Positions 9,594-18,311 of a DNA stretch of 42,399 bases are shown one piece after another. A program made the translations under genes and the position numbers. The stretch is from Geminocystis sp. M7585_C2015_104 (GTDB lineage: Bacteria; Cyanobacteriota; Cyanobacteriia; Cyanobacteriales; Cyanobacteriaceae). Each line of letters starts with the position of its first letter. Positions within the stretch are counted from its first letter, which is position 1. Below the pieces are notes generated by a model. The model was not told the DNA's origin and searched no databases. It saw only the letters and a program-made list of their open reading frames with translations. The stretch covers positions 1 to 42,399 of the forward strand of contig DVEF01000101.1 in assembly GCA_015295805.1 (NCBI GenBank), read 5' to 3'.

Positions 9594-12086
9594 ATGGGAG
9601 AACATTCCAATTCTCAACATATATTGACAATAAAATACGGGGATGTTGTCCAGAGAATATCATTGAATCAAGAAGTATATTCAGTGGGGCGTCATTCCAG
9701 CAATAAAATTGTAATTCATCACCCGATAGTATCTCGCTTTCATTGTACCATTTTGCCGGTGAAATACAAGGGAGAAGCACAACAAAATTTGTTTTGGATT
9801 ATAGACGGGGATTTAAAGGGCAACAGGAGCAGCAATGGAATTTTTGTCAACGGAAATAAAATCCTCTCCCATGAATTAAAAACCGGGGATATAATTCACA
9901 TTGGCGGAGAGGAAATAGAAATGACCTATGAAATAATTGAGGGATTTAAACAGGATTCACTCTCAGTCACAACACCCCCTCCTATAGACTCAGAAGGGGA
10001 AGTAAATGGGTTGGAACAAAAGTCTACCCTGTTGAAAAAGGCGGGTTCTGATACAACAGTGCCTGAAAAAACAAAAGGAAATGGGGTAAATTTCTTCCTA
10101 AATGAAATCCTTTTTATTCTTGAACAAAGCCAATACCAGTTATCCTGTCCCCAATTGAAGATTAGTAGCGACAATAAGTTAATAGAAGCCAATGATATTT
10201 TCCGAGAGACATTTCCCCATATCGAATTAGACGAAAACCAAAATCCCTTCCTAAAAAATGCATGGCTGGAATTGGAAAAAAGCAGAAAAGATTTCTCAGT
10301 GAGGGAGGTGGAATATGAGGGGAAAATATATAGCCAGTATCTGAGATACACCCCAGATAGAAAAGCCATAAATTCCTACATTTTCTCCTTCTGCGACAGA
10401 TACAATCAGGAGAAGACTCTAAGAGAAAATGAGGAGAAATATAGGGCAATAGTAAGACAAATATCTGAGGGTATTATACTAGTAGATCCGGCTACAAAAA
10501 AAATAATAGAAGCCAATCCCGCCTACTGTAGTCTGGTGGGTTATAAACAGGAAGAAATAGTCAGTCTAAGAATATATGACGTGGTGGCCACAGATCCAGA
10601 GATAAATGATAATATTATAGGGAAGGTGCAAAGGGAGCGTCTAAATATAACCCAAGAGTCAGTACACCGTCACCGCGGCGGCAGTTTGATAGATGTAGAA
10701 GTGAATGTTAGCACAATTTGTTATGGGGCGAAGGAATACATTTGTTATGCGGTGAGGGACATCACGGAGAGAAAAATGGCAGAGGGGTTATTATACTACC
10801 AAGCCTCCCATGACTGGCTAACCCGCTTGGGAAACAGGAGTCTATTCAACGATAAACTCCAAAAAGCAATTGCCCGGGCTCGGAGGTATAATGGCAGTCT
10901 AGCAGTAATTTTCATCGATTTAGATCGCTTCAAGAATATCAATGATACACTGGGTCATGACGTGGGGGATCGTTTTTTACAGCAAGTAGCCATCAGACTC
11001 AAAAATTCTCTAACAAGCCGGGATACAATTGCCAGATGGGGGGGGGATGAGTTTACCATCCTGTTGCCGGAAATAACAAACCCTGAGGATGTTGCCATTG
11101 TTGCCAAAAGGATATTTGAAAGCTTTCAACAGCCGATTGTGGTTGCCGAATATCAACTCTACTGTCATCTGAGTATGGGTGTTGCCATATATCCCCAGGA
11201 TGGCGAAACCCCAGAAACCCTAGTAAGAAATGCGGATGTAGCCTTGTATCGCAGTAAAGACAATGGTGGCAACCAGTATCAATTTTACAACCCCTCCATG
11301 AATCAGAGAAAAGAAGACTCCCTGCATTTAGAAACACATCTGTATCGTGCCATCGAAAATAAACAACTATACTTAGTATATCAGCCCCAGATTAATATTC
11401 ACTCCGGACAAGTAGTAGGAGTAGAAGCCTTACTCCGGTGGCTACATCCCGAGTGGGGGATAATCTCACCGGCAGACTTTATTCCCATTGCCGAAGAAAC
11501 GGGTTATATTAACACCATTGGCGAGTGGGTTTTATACACAGCTTGTCTAGACCACAAGAGATGGCAAGAAGCTGGCCTACCTCCCATAAAGACAGCCATT
11601 AACCTGTCTGCCAGACAGTGTCAACCCAGTTTACTTCCCACCATTAAGGGGATCATCAGAGAAACGCAAATAGATCCAAATCATTTGGAGTTAGAAATAA
11701 CGGAGACGACTATTATAGCCCATCCCGATTTAACAAGGGAAATATTACAGGAATTGACGTTAATGGGGATTTCAATCGCGATTGACGATTTCGGCGCCGG
11801 TTATTCTTCTCTTAGTTATTTGAAGAAATTTCCGTTTAAGAAAATAAAAATAGATCAGAGTTTTGTGGGAGAATTAAAAGAGGATTCTCCGGAAGACGTG
11901 GCGATTATTTCAGCAATAATTACCCTAGGGAAGGGATTTAATTTGGAAGTGGTGGCGGAGGGGGTAGAAAATACACAACAGGCTGGCTTACTGGAAAGAC
12001 TGGGTTGTAAGATAATGCAGGGTTATTTATTCAGTAAGCCTCTGTTGGCAGAGGAGATAATTCCCTTCATAAAAGGCAAAATTTGA
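9594..12086 (+). CDS. FHA-PAS-GGDEF-EAL signalling protein
   Basis: An 830-residue cytosolic protein with an FHA domain (about 27-113; VGRHSSNKIVIHHPIVSRFH and NGIFVNG are the phosphothreonine-binding loops), a less certain sensor-like middle (about 165-270), a PAS domain (about 280-395), GGDEF (about 405-560, motif at 483-487) and EAL (about 580-830, E611-A612-L613). The EAL catalytic set IDDFGAGYSS and VVAEGVEN is present, so phosphodiesterase activity is likely. The GGDEF motif is intact, but the I-site position holds TSRD and not RxxD, so product inhibition is probably absent. The FHA domain suggests input from Ser/Thr kinases. A run of nine Gs encodes the W-G-G-D of the motif. Confidence 0.92.
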   Translation: MGEHSNSQHILTIKYGDVVQRISLNQEVYSVGRHSSNKIVIHHPIVSRFHCTILPVKYKGEAQQNLFWIIDGDLKGNRSSNGIFVNGNKILSHELKTGDIIHIGGEEIEMTYEIIEGFKQDSLSVTTPPPIDSEGEVNGLEQKSTLLKKAGSDTTVPEKTKGNGVNFFLNEILFILEQSQYQLSCPQLKISSDNKLIEANDIFRETFPHIELDENQNPFLKNAWLELEKSRKDFSVREVEYEGKIYSQYLRYTPDRKAINSYIFSFCDRYNQEKTLRENEEKYRAIVRQISEGIILVDPATKKIIEANPAYCSLVGYKQEEIVSLRIYDVVATDPEINDNIIGKVQRERLNITQESVHRHRGGSLIDVEVNVSTICYGAKEYICYAVRDITERKMAEGLLYYQASHDWLTRLGNRSLFNDKLQKAIARARRYNGSLAVIFIDLDRFKNINDTLGHDVGDRFLQQVAIRLKNSLTSRDTIARWGGDEFTILLPEITNPEDVAIVAKRIFESFQQPIVVAEYQLYCHLSMGVAIYPQDGETPETLVRNADVALYRSKDNGGNQYQFYNPSMNQRKEDSLHLETHLYRAIENKQLYLVYQPQINIHSGQVVGVEALLRWLHPEWGIISPADFIPIAEETGYINTIGEWVLYTACLDHKRWQEAGLPPIKTAINLSARQCQPSLLPTIKGIIRETQIDPNHLELEITETTIIAHPDLTREILQELTLMGISIAIDDFGAGYSSLSYLKKFPFKKIKIDQSFVGELKEDSPEDVAIISAIITLGKGFNLEVVAEGVENTQQAGLLERLGCKIMQGYLFSKPLLAEEIIPFIKGKI

Positions 12087-12176
12087 AGACACCCCCACCC
12101 CACCTGAAATCCAACCCCCACAGGGAGTGGGAAAATAGGAATATAAAAGACAGGGAAAAGAAAAAGGGGTGTTTGG

Positions 12177-13211
12177 ATGTCAGTTATTGCTTTTGTCTGC
12201 TTCAATCTCCTGCTTTGGCAAACGATTGCTACCTTTATTCTTCTTAGAAATTTTATTGACAAACTAGGGCGACGATACCGTATAATCCCAACAGTACCCC
12301 ATCTGGGTTTGATTGGCAAGGTAAGTGTTATTATAATACCTGCCGGTGACGATAAGAATATCTACCGTTTGTTGGCAGGAATTTCCAGACAAAGTTATGA
12401 GGTAAGGGAAATCCTTGTCTTGGCTACCCGTGATTGTTTTAAAAACGAGAACATAAAAGTATTATCAGAGAAGGACCCTAGGATTAGATTTCTTGATGTC
12501 AACAATGGCATGTTAGACTCAGGACTTTATAATGTTTCCAGAAGGAGTGAATGGGTGTTGGTGGTAAGGGGGGGGGATTATATTCATAAAAATTTGGCAT
12601 CTAGTGTTTTAAGTTTTGCCTTGAAGCAAAATTGTGAAGTAGTTTATCTGTTACCCAAATTTATTCTCCGGCGGGGGTGGAAAGACTTGCCATTAGCTTT
12701 ATGGTTAAGTGGGTGGTATACACTTGGTGGTGGCATTGCCAACTACTGTGTTTTACTGAAAAGACAATTATCACAATCCTCTAACAACAATAAGATTCTA
12801 GGCAAAGGCAATTATAGGCAGGTTGTGGCTGATGGCAGTGATTTAGTTAAAATAAACATCTTTGGGGGGTTAAAGGACTATAATAGGGGATTGGTACTGG
12901 AAATGGGATACTGCCAGTGTGTCTTCTCGATTTTAGTACAGACTTTGCCACTGCCACTGTTGTTGACGTTGACGGGGTTATGGTTATATCATCACTATGA
13001 CTTTTTAACTTTTCGCCTCTTGTTTTTTCTAAATTTTTTCCTTTTTATCCTTCGGCTGGTGATACAAACAGCTGTTATTCCTGCCATCCAATTCCCAGAG
13101 GAAAAGATAAACATTTGGTTTTTCTTCCCTCCCTTTGCAGACATTCTTGCCACCATTCAGTGGTTTTTCCCACTTAATCTTAACGCTCCTAAGACCGACG
13201 TATTTTGGTAA
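12177..13211 (+). CDS. Glycosyltransferase family 2-like membrane protein, probably degenerate
   Basis: The 344-residue product has an N-terminal hydrophobic helix, a GT-A-like beginning (VSVIIIPAGDDKNIYRLLAGISRQSYEVREILVLAT) and three or so C-terminal membrane helices (from about residue 248). This layout fits processive or membrane GT2 enzymes. The usual DxD region reads VVRGGDYIHKN, leaving a single Asp, and no clear QxxRW motif is seen, so catalysis is doubtful. AAAAAGGGG precedes the ATG at 12177. It nearly abuts the ABC permease gene (7 bp gap). It could be a divergent or inactive relative; its substrate is unknown. Confidence 0.6.
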   Translation: MSVIAFVCFNLLLWQTIATFILLRNFIDKLGRRYRIIPTVPHLGLIGKVSVIIIPAGDDKNIYRLLAGISRQSYEVREILVLATRDCFKNENIKVLSEKDPRIRFLDVNNGMLDSGLYNVSRRSEWVLVVRGGDYIHKNLASSVLSFALKQNCEVVYLLPKFILRRGWKDLPLALWLSGWYTLGGGIANYCVLLKRQLSQSSNNNKILGKGNYRQVVADGSDLVKINIFGGLKDYNRGLVLEMGYCQCVFSILVQTLPLPLLLTLTGLWLYHHYDFLTFRLLFFLNFFLFILRLVIQTAVIPAIQFPEEKINIWFFFPPFADILATIQWFFPLNLNAPKTDVFW

Positions 13212-13218
13212 GATAAAG

Positions 13219-14076
13219 ATGTCAGTTATTAGTAGTTTTCTCGGCAGAAAAAAACAGAAAATATCGGATTTTTTAATGAACGTAGGGATTGCTATTACAA
13301 TTACCTTTGTGACGATGGCGATTCTAGCTCCTATGTTACAAAAATGGGGATTGATTCAAAACCCAATACAATCCCTTGCAAATCCAATAAATCACCCCCC
13401 TAATGGCAAATACTGGTTTGGCACAAATGCACAGGGTTATGATGTTTTTTCAAGGACAATTTTTGGTACACAAGCGGCAATTGAGGTGGTGATTTGTGCT
13501 ACCCTATTGAGTTTAAGTATTGGGGTGCCTCTAGGATTAATTAGTGGGTATTTAGGAGGGAGAATAGATAGAATAATTCTGTTTTTGATGGATACAATCT
13601 ACACCCTTCCTGGCTTACTGTTATCTGTAACCCTAGCATTTGTGGTGGGGAGGGGAATTCTAAATGCGGCAATAGCCCTATCTATCTCCTATGTCCCCCA
13701 ATATTATAGGGTTATCAGAAATCAAACCACTAGTGTTAAAACGGAATTGTATGTGGAAGCTGCCAAGGCAATGGGGGCGTCTGCCATCAGGATATTATAC
13801 AAACATATCTTCCTCAATGTGGTGCAAAACATCCCAGTGCTCTTTACATTAAATGCCGCTGATGCTATCCTGATACTAGGGGCATTAGGTTTTTTGGGAC
13901 TGGGATTACCCGAAGATGTGCCAGAATGGGGGCATGATTTAAAAATGGCCTTAGACGGATTGCCCACAGGGGTGTGGTGGAGTGCGTTATTCCCTGGCTT
14001 AGCAATGACAATACTCGTAACAGGATTGTCTTTGTTGGGGGAGGGGTTGAGTGAAAAATTACACCCCCATGATTAG
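13219..14076 (+). CDS. ABC transporter permease, DppC/OppC type
   Basis: A 285-residue inner-membrane permease of peptide/nickel-type ABC importers. NGKYWFGTNAQGYDVFSRTI is the N-terminal OppC-like signature, followed by five to six membrane helices and the EAAKAMGASAIRILYKHIF coupling motif (EAA loop). The reading frame is open from 13135, but I chose the ATG at 13219 (MSVISSFLGRKK), just after the upstream stop, because earlier sequence does not look like the family. No DppB, ATPase or binding-protein gene is adjacent; such subunits are commonly scattered in cyanobacteria. Confidence 0.88.
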   Translation: MSVISSFLGRKKQKISDFLMNVGIAITITFVTMAILAPMLQKWGLIQNPIQSLANPINHPPNGKYWFGTNAQGYDVFSRTIFGTQAAIEVVICATLLSLSIGVPLGLISGYLGGRIDRIILFLMDTIYTLPGLLLSVTLAFVVGRGILNAAIALSISYVPQYYRVIRNQTTSVKTELYVEAAKAMGASAIRILYKHIFLNVVQNIPVLFTLNAADAILILGALGFLGLGLPEDVPEWGHDLKMALDGLPTGVWWSALFPGLAMTILVTGLSLLGEGLSEKLHPHD

Positions 14077-14159
14077 GGGCTGTCCTGAAATTATAACAAC
14101 GATAATCATTTTTTTTATTTCTCCGGGCAAGGGAAATGGAAAGAGGGAGGAAAGGGAAA

Positions 14160-14429
14160 TTAGAAAACCTGAATCCACTCTTTAATCTCGTATTCTGTCC
14201 AAATACCATTTTGCCAGTAGGGGTCTGATTCTACTAGCTTTCTTACAACATCTTCACTTTCTGCCTCATAAATAGCAAAAACCTTGGTATTATCCTTGGT
14301 GGGACCTATGGTGACTAGGATACCCTGTTCTTTTTGTTTTTGTAAACCCTCTAAATGTGCCTGACGGTATGGTATTCTCCTTTCTAGAGCGTTTTCACAA
14401 TAGCTTCCAAACAACACATATTTTGGCAT
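14160..14429 (-). CDS. YciI family protein
   Basis: An 89-residue protein with the YciI/YCII ferredoxin-like fold: MPKYVLFGSYCENALERR, then RQAHLEGLQKQKEQGILVTIGP (the His near position 25 is the conserved one), and a C-terminal FVESDPYW-like block read here as LVESDPYWQNGIW. It is soluble and the expected size. The molecular role of the family is mostly unknown; some members are dehalogenase-like. The ATG at 14429 is clear. Confidence 0.88.
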   Translation of the reverse strand: MPKYVLFGSYCENALERRIPYRQAHLEGLQKQKEQGILVTIGPTKDNTKVFAIYEAESEDVVRKLVESDPYWQNGIWTEYEIKEWIQVF

Positions 14430-14477
14430 AGATTTTCTTCCCTGATTCTACCACTGAACGCTACAAGTGTTAAGAGC

Positions 14478-14780
14478 CTATACCACAGCCTGTCTGTTAT
14501 TATAAAAGGGCGATGATAGGGCATAATTGTAACTCCTAGTCAGACAGTCCATATTTAAATTCTGCCCCACATGAGCACAGTATCTTTGTGCCATTGCGGT
14601 GGCTTCTGTAGAGGTAAAAGGTGCCTTCCCCTCAATCCATCTTTTTATGACTGCAACACATCTATTTTGGTAAGTATTCTCCTGTGGAATTTGAGACAAT
14701 AATGGTAGGGCTTTTACTGTATTCAATAGCAAAACCATAGAGAATAATGGGGTGATTTTCCTAAGGGGAAAAAGTGTCAT
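14478..14780 (-). CDS. Small secreted Cys-containing protein, unknown function
   Basis: I chose the ATG at 14780, which has GGAGG about ten bases upstream and begins MTLFPLRKITPLFSMVLLLN, a good signal peptide. This gives a 100-residue precursor. A longer frame opens at an ATG at 14852 but has no Shine-Dalgarno sequence and would bury the signal. The mature part contains three cysteines (in RCVAV, RYCAH and MDCLT), suggesting periplasmic disulfide or metal binding. I do not recognise the family. It follows the DUF3086 gene on the same strand. Confidence 0.6.
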   Translation of the reverse strand: MTLFPLRKITPLFSMVLLLNTVKALPLLSQIPQENTYQNRCVAVIKRWIEGKAPFTSTEATAMAQRYCAHVGQNLNMDCLTRSYNYALSSPFYNNRQAVV

Positions 14781-14860
14781 CTCTGCCGCCTCCTGCCGGG
14801 GAATAACAACTAAACCGATTTGGGAGATTTTTATATTTCTCCTACTTGCCATTATAACAG

Positions 14861-16138
14861 CTAGGTCCAGTTACTAACGGGGGGTGACTGTCTAGTGTCT
14901 GGTGCAAAGGCAAGCCAGAGGGGGTATTTTAAAAGAGAGAGACTCACCTTGTCATCACTCAAATCCATGATTACTAGGGGTAGATAATTCTCTGCCACAA
15001 GCCTATCACCCCTCTGGAGCAAAGCATCAGTAGTTTCAAAGAGAGCTACACCGCGGTTTGGGCCAAAATCACTACGGGAGATGCCCAGACAGTCTTGCAA
15101 ACCCCGTCGCCACTCCCCCAGTTTTTCTGGTGTGTCTGCCAGTAACAACACACGCACCCTGTCCCCATATAAATGGTATAGGATGGATATGATGGCCGAT
15201 GCCACGAGTATATTTTGTAGTCTTGTGGAAAGACTCGGTACTGCTCCTCTACCGCCGAGGGAGAAAAACCAAGTAGCCACCCTTTCCGCCTGAAGTGGCT
15301 CAAAAGTGCGACGTAGTTGCCAAGGAGGGCCATAATAGTCGGGTTTTGTGCGATACTGGTCTAAAAGACGACGAATCTGTCTAGTTTCTTCCCTAAATGC
15401 CTTTTCTACGAATTGGGGTGTGGCGGGTGTCACTGTTGCCGTCGGTGAGGTGGGTTTTACTTCAACGGGGGTTGGCGAGGGTGGTGATAGGTTGATTTCT
15501 TCTGCCGCCGCCACCAATTCTTGCAAACTGCCTATCAGATAGTCTTTAAATCCCTGTAGTCGGATAGCTAACTCCTGGGATATCCCTAGGAAATTCCGTT
15601 TTATTTCCTGTTCGATTTTTTCTTTCCTCCTCTCTAATTTCTCTATGGCGATTTCCAGATTTCTTCTCTTGTTTTCCAATTCTGCCAACCCATTTTCTAC
15701 TATTTTGCCTATGGCTTTGCTTATCTCCTCCTGTTGTCTTATCAACTCATTTTTCCTGCTGATTAAATCATTTATTTCTGCCAATATGCTTTCTTTATCC
15801 AATTGGATATCTTCCCATTTTTTCTCTTGAAAAGAGGCACTTTTTTCGGTAAGAGGGATATTCTCGGAAGCGGTGTTTTTCTGTTGTGGAGTTTCAGTGG
15901 CTATGGTATTTGTGTCAACGTCGGGATTTTCTTGTTGAGGCAATAAATTCTCCTGGGAAAGACTTGTTTCTTGACTGGCTTGATGTGGGGAATCTTCTCC
16001 GGTTGGATTGGTTTCTATATTGAAGCGACTGCCATCCCCCTCCTGATTTTGTTTTTCCCAAATATCATCGTCATCCTCGAAGTTTTCAAAATTCATAGTA
16101 TTGTTTTTTTCTTTACCAGAGGCTTGAAAGTTGGACAT
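14861..16138 (-). CDS. DUF3086 domain protein with acidic head and coiled coil
   Basis: A 425-residue cyanobacterial protein. Residues 1-100 are acidic and Gln/Ser-rich (low complexity). About 105-200 form a coiled coil (KNELIRQQEEISKAIGKIVE, KLERRKEKIEQEI). The C-terminal half from about 240 is the DUF3086 part, with PDYYGPPWQLRRTFEPLQAERV and LLLADTPEKLGEWR. An ATG lies at 16138, an alternative at 16096, and a TTG at 16150 opens the frame; none has a clear Shine-Dalgarno sequence. The DUF3119 gene lies just upstream on the same strand, 40 bp away, a pairing I recall from other cyanobacteria. The function is unknown. Confidence 0.82.
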   Translation of the reverse strand: MSNFQASGKEKNNTMNFENFEDDDDIWEKQNQEGDGSRFNIETNPTGEDSPHQASQETSLSQENLLPQQENPDVDTNTIATETPQQKNTASENIPLTEKSASFQEKKWEDIQLDKESILAEINDLISRKNELIRQQEEISKAIGKIVENGLAELENKRRNLEIAIEKLERRKEKIEQEIKRNFLGISQELAIRLQGFKDYLIGSLQELVAAAEEINLSPPSPTPVEVKPTSPTATVTPATPQFVEKAFREETRQIRRLLDQYRTKPDYYGPPWQLRRTFEPLQAERVATWFFSLGGRGAVPSLSTRLQNILVASAIISILYHLYGDRVRVLLLADTPEKLGEWRRGLQDCLGISRSDFGPNRGVALFETTDALLQRGDRLVAENYLPLVIMDLSDDKVSLSLLKYPLWLAFAPDTRQSPPVSNWT

Positions 16139-16178
16139 AAAACATGACAACTAAAACCTGGACTATTTTATTATACAA

Positions 16179-16577
16179 TTATTGCCGTCTAGGAGCAGGC
16201 ACATGAGTTTCTAAACACTCTTGGAGGGTAACGGCATCAAAAATAATGGGCAACAAGTGAATGCTTTTTACCTCCTTAAAGTAAAATATAATTGGCAGGC
16301 CGGGCCAAAAAATTAGCCAATTCTCCCAGTCTTGATAGGGGAATACTCTGATTTTAGCACCCCCCCGATATACTTCCAGGGCTGTGGGTGTAAATCGCAG
16401 TCTAATGATACTGGTTTGAAGAAAAAGAAAAATGCCGAAGAGGGTAAGCAACAACCCCAACCACCAAAGGAAAACAGTTAATGCCACCCCCATGAGGATT
16501 ATAACCGATGAGAGGGCGTAACGGGGAGCCAATTCCACAGTGCCGCCAGTAGAGATTTTTTTATTCACGGACAACAC
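16179..16577 (-). CDS. DUF3119 family membrane protein
   Basis: A 132-residue protein with two adjacent hydrophobic segments (about 24-55, SSVIILMGVALTVFLWWLGL and LLTLFGIFLFLQ), followed by a small PH-like beta domain containing LEVYRGGAKIRVFPYQDWENW. This matches the cyanobacterial DUF3119 family. The frame starts with GTG at 16577; a second GTG three codons on is possible, and there is no ATG nearby. It is placed directly before DUF3086 and is likely in the same operon. Its function is unknown. Confidence 0.8.
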   Translation of the reverse strand: MLSVNKKISTGGTVELAPRYALSSVIILMGVALTVFLWWLGLLLTLFGIFLFLQTSIIRLRFTPTALEVYRGGAKIRVFPYQDWENWLIFWPGLPIIFYFKEVKSIHLLPIIFDAVTLQECLETHVPAPRRQ

Positions 16578-16623
16578 GAGTCAATGATATCATGTCAACT
16601 TTGATTCTAACCCAAAACTAGAA

Positions 16624-18132
16624 CTATTGACTGTCTTTCTTTTCTAGGGAGTCTATAATGCCTGCCACCACACAGTCCCCCCAGACATTTATGGTGGTGC
16701 GACAACGGTCTAAAAACCAATCTATAACTAGAATTAAAGATATGCCCTCTACAGGCAGATTAACGGCCTTTAGTACCATTACCATGGTAACCAATCCCGC
16801 TTCTGGAATGCCGGCTGCGCCAATGGCTGCTAGGGTTGCGGTAAAAAAGACAATTACCGCTTCTGCCAATCCCAACTCAATCCCATAAATTTGGGCTATG
16901 AATACTGCCGCCACTGCCTCATATAGTGCTGTCCCATCCATGTTTATTGTTGCTCCTAGAGGTATTACAAAATCGGCAATTCTACTATCCACCCTATTGT
17001 TTTTGATGACACATTCCAGGGTGACGGGGATGGTAGCGGAACTGGAGGCGGTGGCAAAGGCCGTCATCAGGCAGGGAAAACTCCTGCGCAAATACCGCCA
17101 TGGGGATTTTTTTGTGATAGTATAGAGAAATAGGGGTAGTATGACTATGCCATGAATAAGAAGGCCGAAGAAAACGGTAAAAACATACCTTCCCAGGAAA
17201 ATTAAGTCGGTGGTGAAACCACTCCACCCACCCGCTTCTCCTAAACGGCCGGCGACTAGTGCGCAAATCCCTAATGGGGCAAATAGGAGTATAATGTCAA
17301 CAATTTTTAGAATAACAGTGTTGAGGGTTGAACAAAAGTCAATTATTATTCTCCCACCCTCTACAGTAGTTAAAACCCCCCCGAAAAGCAGGGAGAAGAC
17401 GATAAGGGGCAACACGTCATTTTCTGCCATTGCCTGGAAAATATTACGGGGTAATAATCCCACTATTACTTGTTTTAGGGTTTCGGCTACGGTAGTTTCT
17501 TTTTTTTCCTCTAGTTTTTTTGTTACAGTCAAATCGATTTTTATACCCTTTCCCTGGGGGGATGGTTTAACTGTTTCTCCTCTGGCATCTCGCCAACCGT
17601 CTACTACAATTGTCTGGGAGTTTGTCTTTATTTTCTCAGAGATATTGCCGGTTATATTTTGGTCTATTAATAATACGAAATAACGCTCATCCCATGAGCT
17701 TTTGAATTCTCCCCCAAAAATGGTAACCTTGTTATCGTTGACAAAGTATTCAACATCAGCCAATAATTCTCCTCCTCTTATTTTCAGTCTTTCCGCTTCT
17801 GTATCTGCTACTCCTGGTTGAATTACATTTACTAAAATTAATCCCAGAATCACGGCAACGGCGGTGGTTATCATGTAGAAAAATATAGTTTTATATCCCA
17901 ATCCTCTCAGTTGTCGCAAATCTCCCAGGGATGTGATACTTGTTATCATTGAAATCATCACCAGTGGCACTACCAACATTAATAGGGTGTTAATAAATAA
18001 CTCTCCCAAAAACTTTACTTCTTGCCCCAATTTTGGCATAAATCCTCCCAGGATAATTCCCAATGTTATCCCGGTAAACAGACTTACAAAATAGTTCCAG
18101 GAAAACTCATAACTGTTGTTATTTCTAGTCAT
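16624..18132 (-). CDS. Dicarboxylate/amino acid:cation symporter (DAACS family)
   Basis: A 502-residue secondary transporter of the GltP/DctA family, moving C4-dicarboxylates or acidic amino acids with Na+ or H+. The family signatures are present: a Ser-rich hairpin SSSATIPVTLECV and the NMDGTALYEAVAAVFIAQ segment in TM7, then a second hairpin region GAAGIPEAGLVTM. Residues about 108-215, after IQPG, form a hydrophilic insertion roughly 80 residues longer than usual, probably outside the membrane. The start is the ATG at 18132. It is divergent from the RNase gene, 179 bp apart. The substrate cannot be fixed from sequence. Confidence 0.9.
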   Translation of the reverse strand: MTRNNNSYEFSWNYFVSLFTGITLGIILGGFMPKLGQEVKFLGELFINTLLMLVVPLVMISMITSITSLGDLRQLRGLGYKTIFFYMITTAVAVILGLILVNVIQPGVADTEAERLKIRGGELLADVEYFVNDNKVTIFGGEFKSSWDERYFVLLIDQNITGNISEKIKTNSQTIVVDGWRDARGETVKPSPQGKGIKIDLTVTKKLEEKKETTVAETLKQVIVGLLPRNIFQAMAENDVLPLIVFSLLFGGVLTTVEGGRIIIDFCSTLNTVILKIVDIILLFAPLGICALVAGRLGEAGGWSGFTTDLIFLGRYVFTVFFGLLIHGIVILPLFLYTITKKSPWRYLRRSFPCLMTAFATASSSATIPVTLECVIKNNRVDSRIADFVIPLGATINMDGTALYEAVAAVFIAQIYGIELGLAEAVIVFFTATLAAIGAAGIPEAGLVTMVMVLKAVNLPVEGISLILVIDWFLDRCRTTINVWGDCVVAGIIDSLEKKDSQ

Positions 18133-18311
18133 TTTCTTCTCACTCCAGTCCTTGACAAGAGGGATTAATTAAGATTCATTGATATGTTGTTTCTAGTTGT
18201 GCTGTGGTGGCGAGGGAAAAGACAAATTCGCCTGGATACAGTAGTTACAGAAAATTAGGTATGGGATAATATTATATACGAAGATAAAAGCCGAGAATTG
18301 GTCAGAAAAGT

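Noticed and set aside
11053-11337. Antisense open frames within the large signalling genes (for example opposite the GGDEF domain)
   Set aside because: They mirror the codon structure of the real gene on the other strand and have no family features.
13135-13218. Upstream extension of the ABC permease frame
   Set aside because: The frame is open, but these codons overlap the previous gene and do not resemble the permease family; the ATG at 13219 gives the normal N-terminus.
14781-14852. Longer N-terminus of the small secreted protein
   Set aside because: There is no ribosome-binding site before 14852, while the ATG at 14780 has GGAGG and yields a proper signal peptide.
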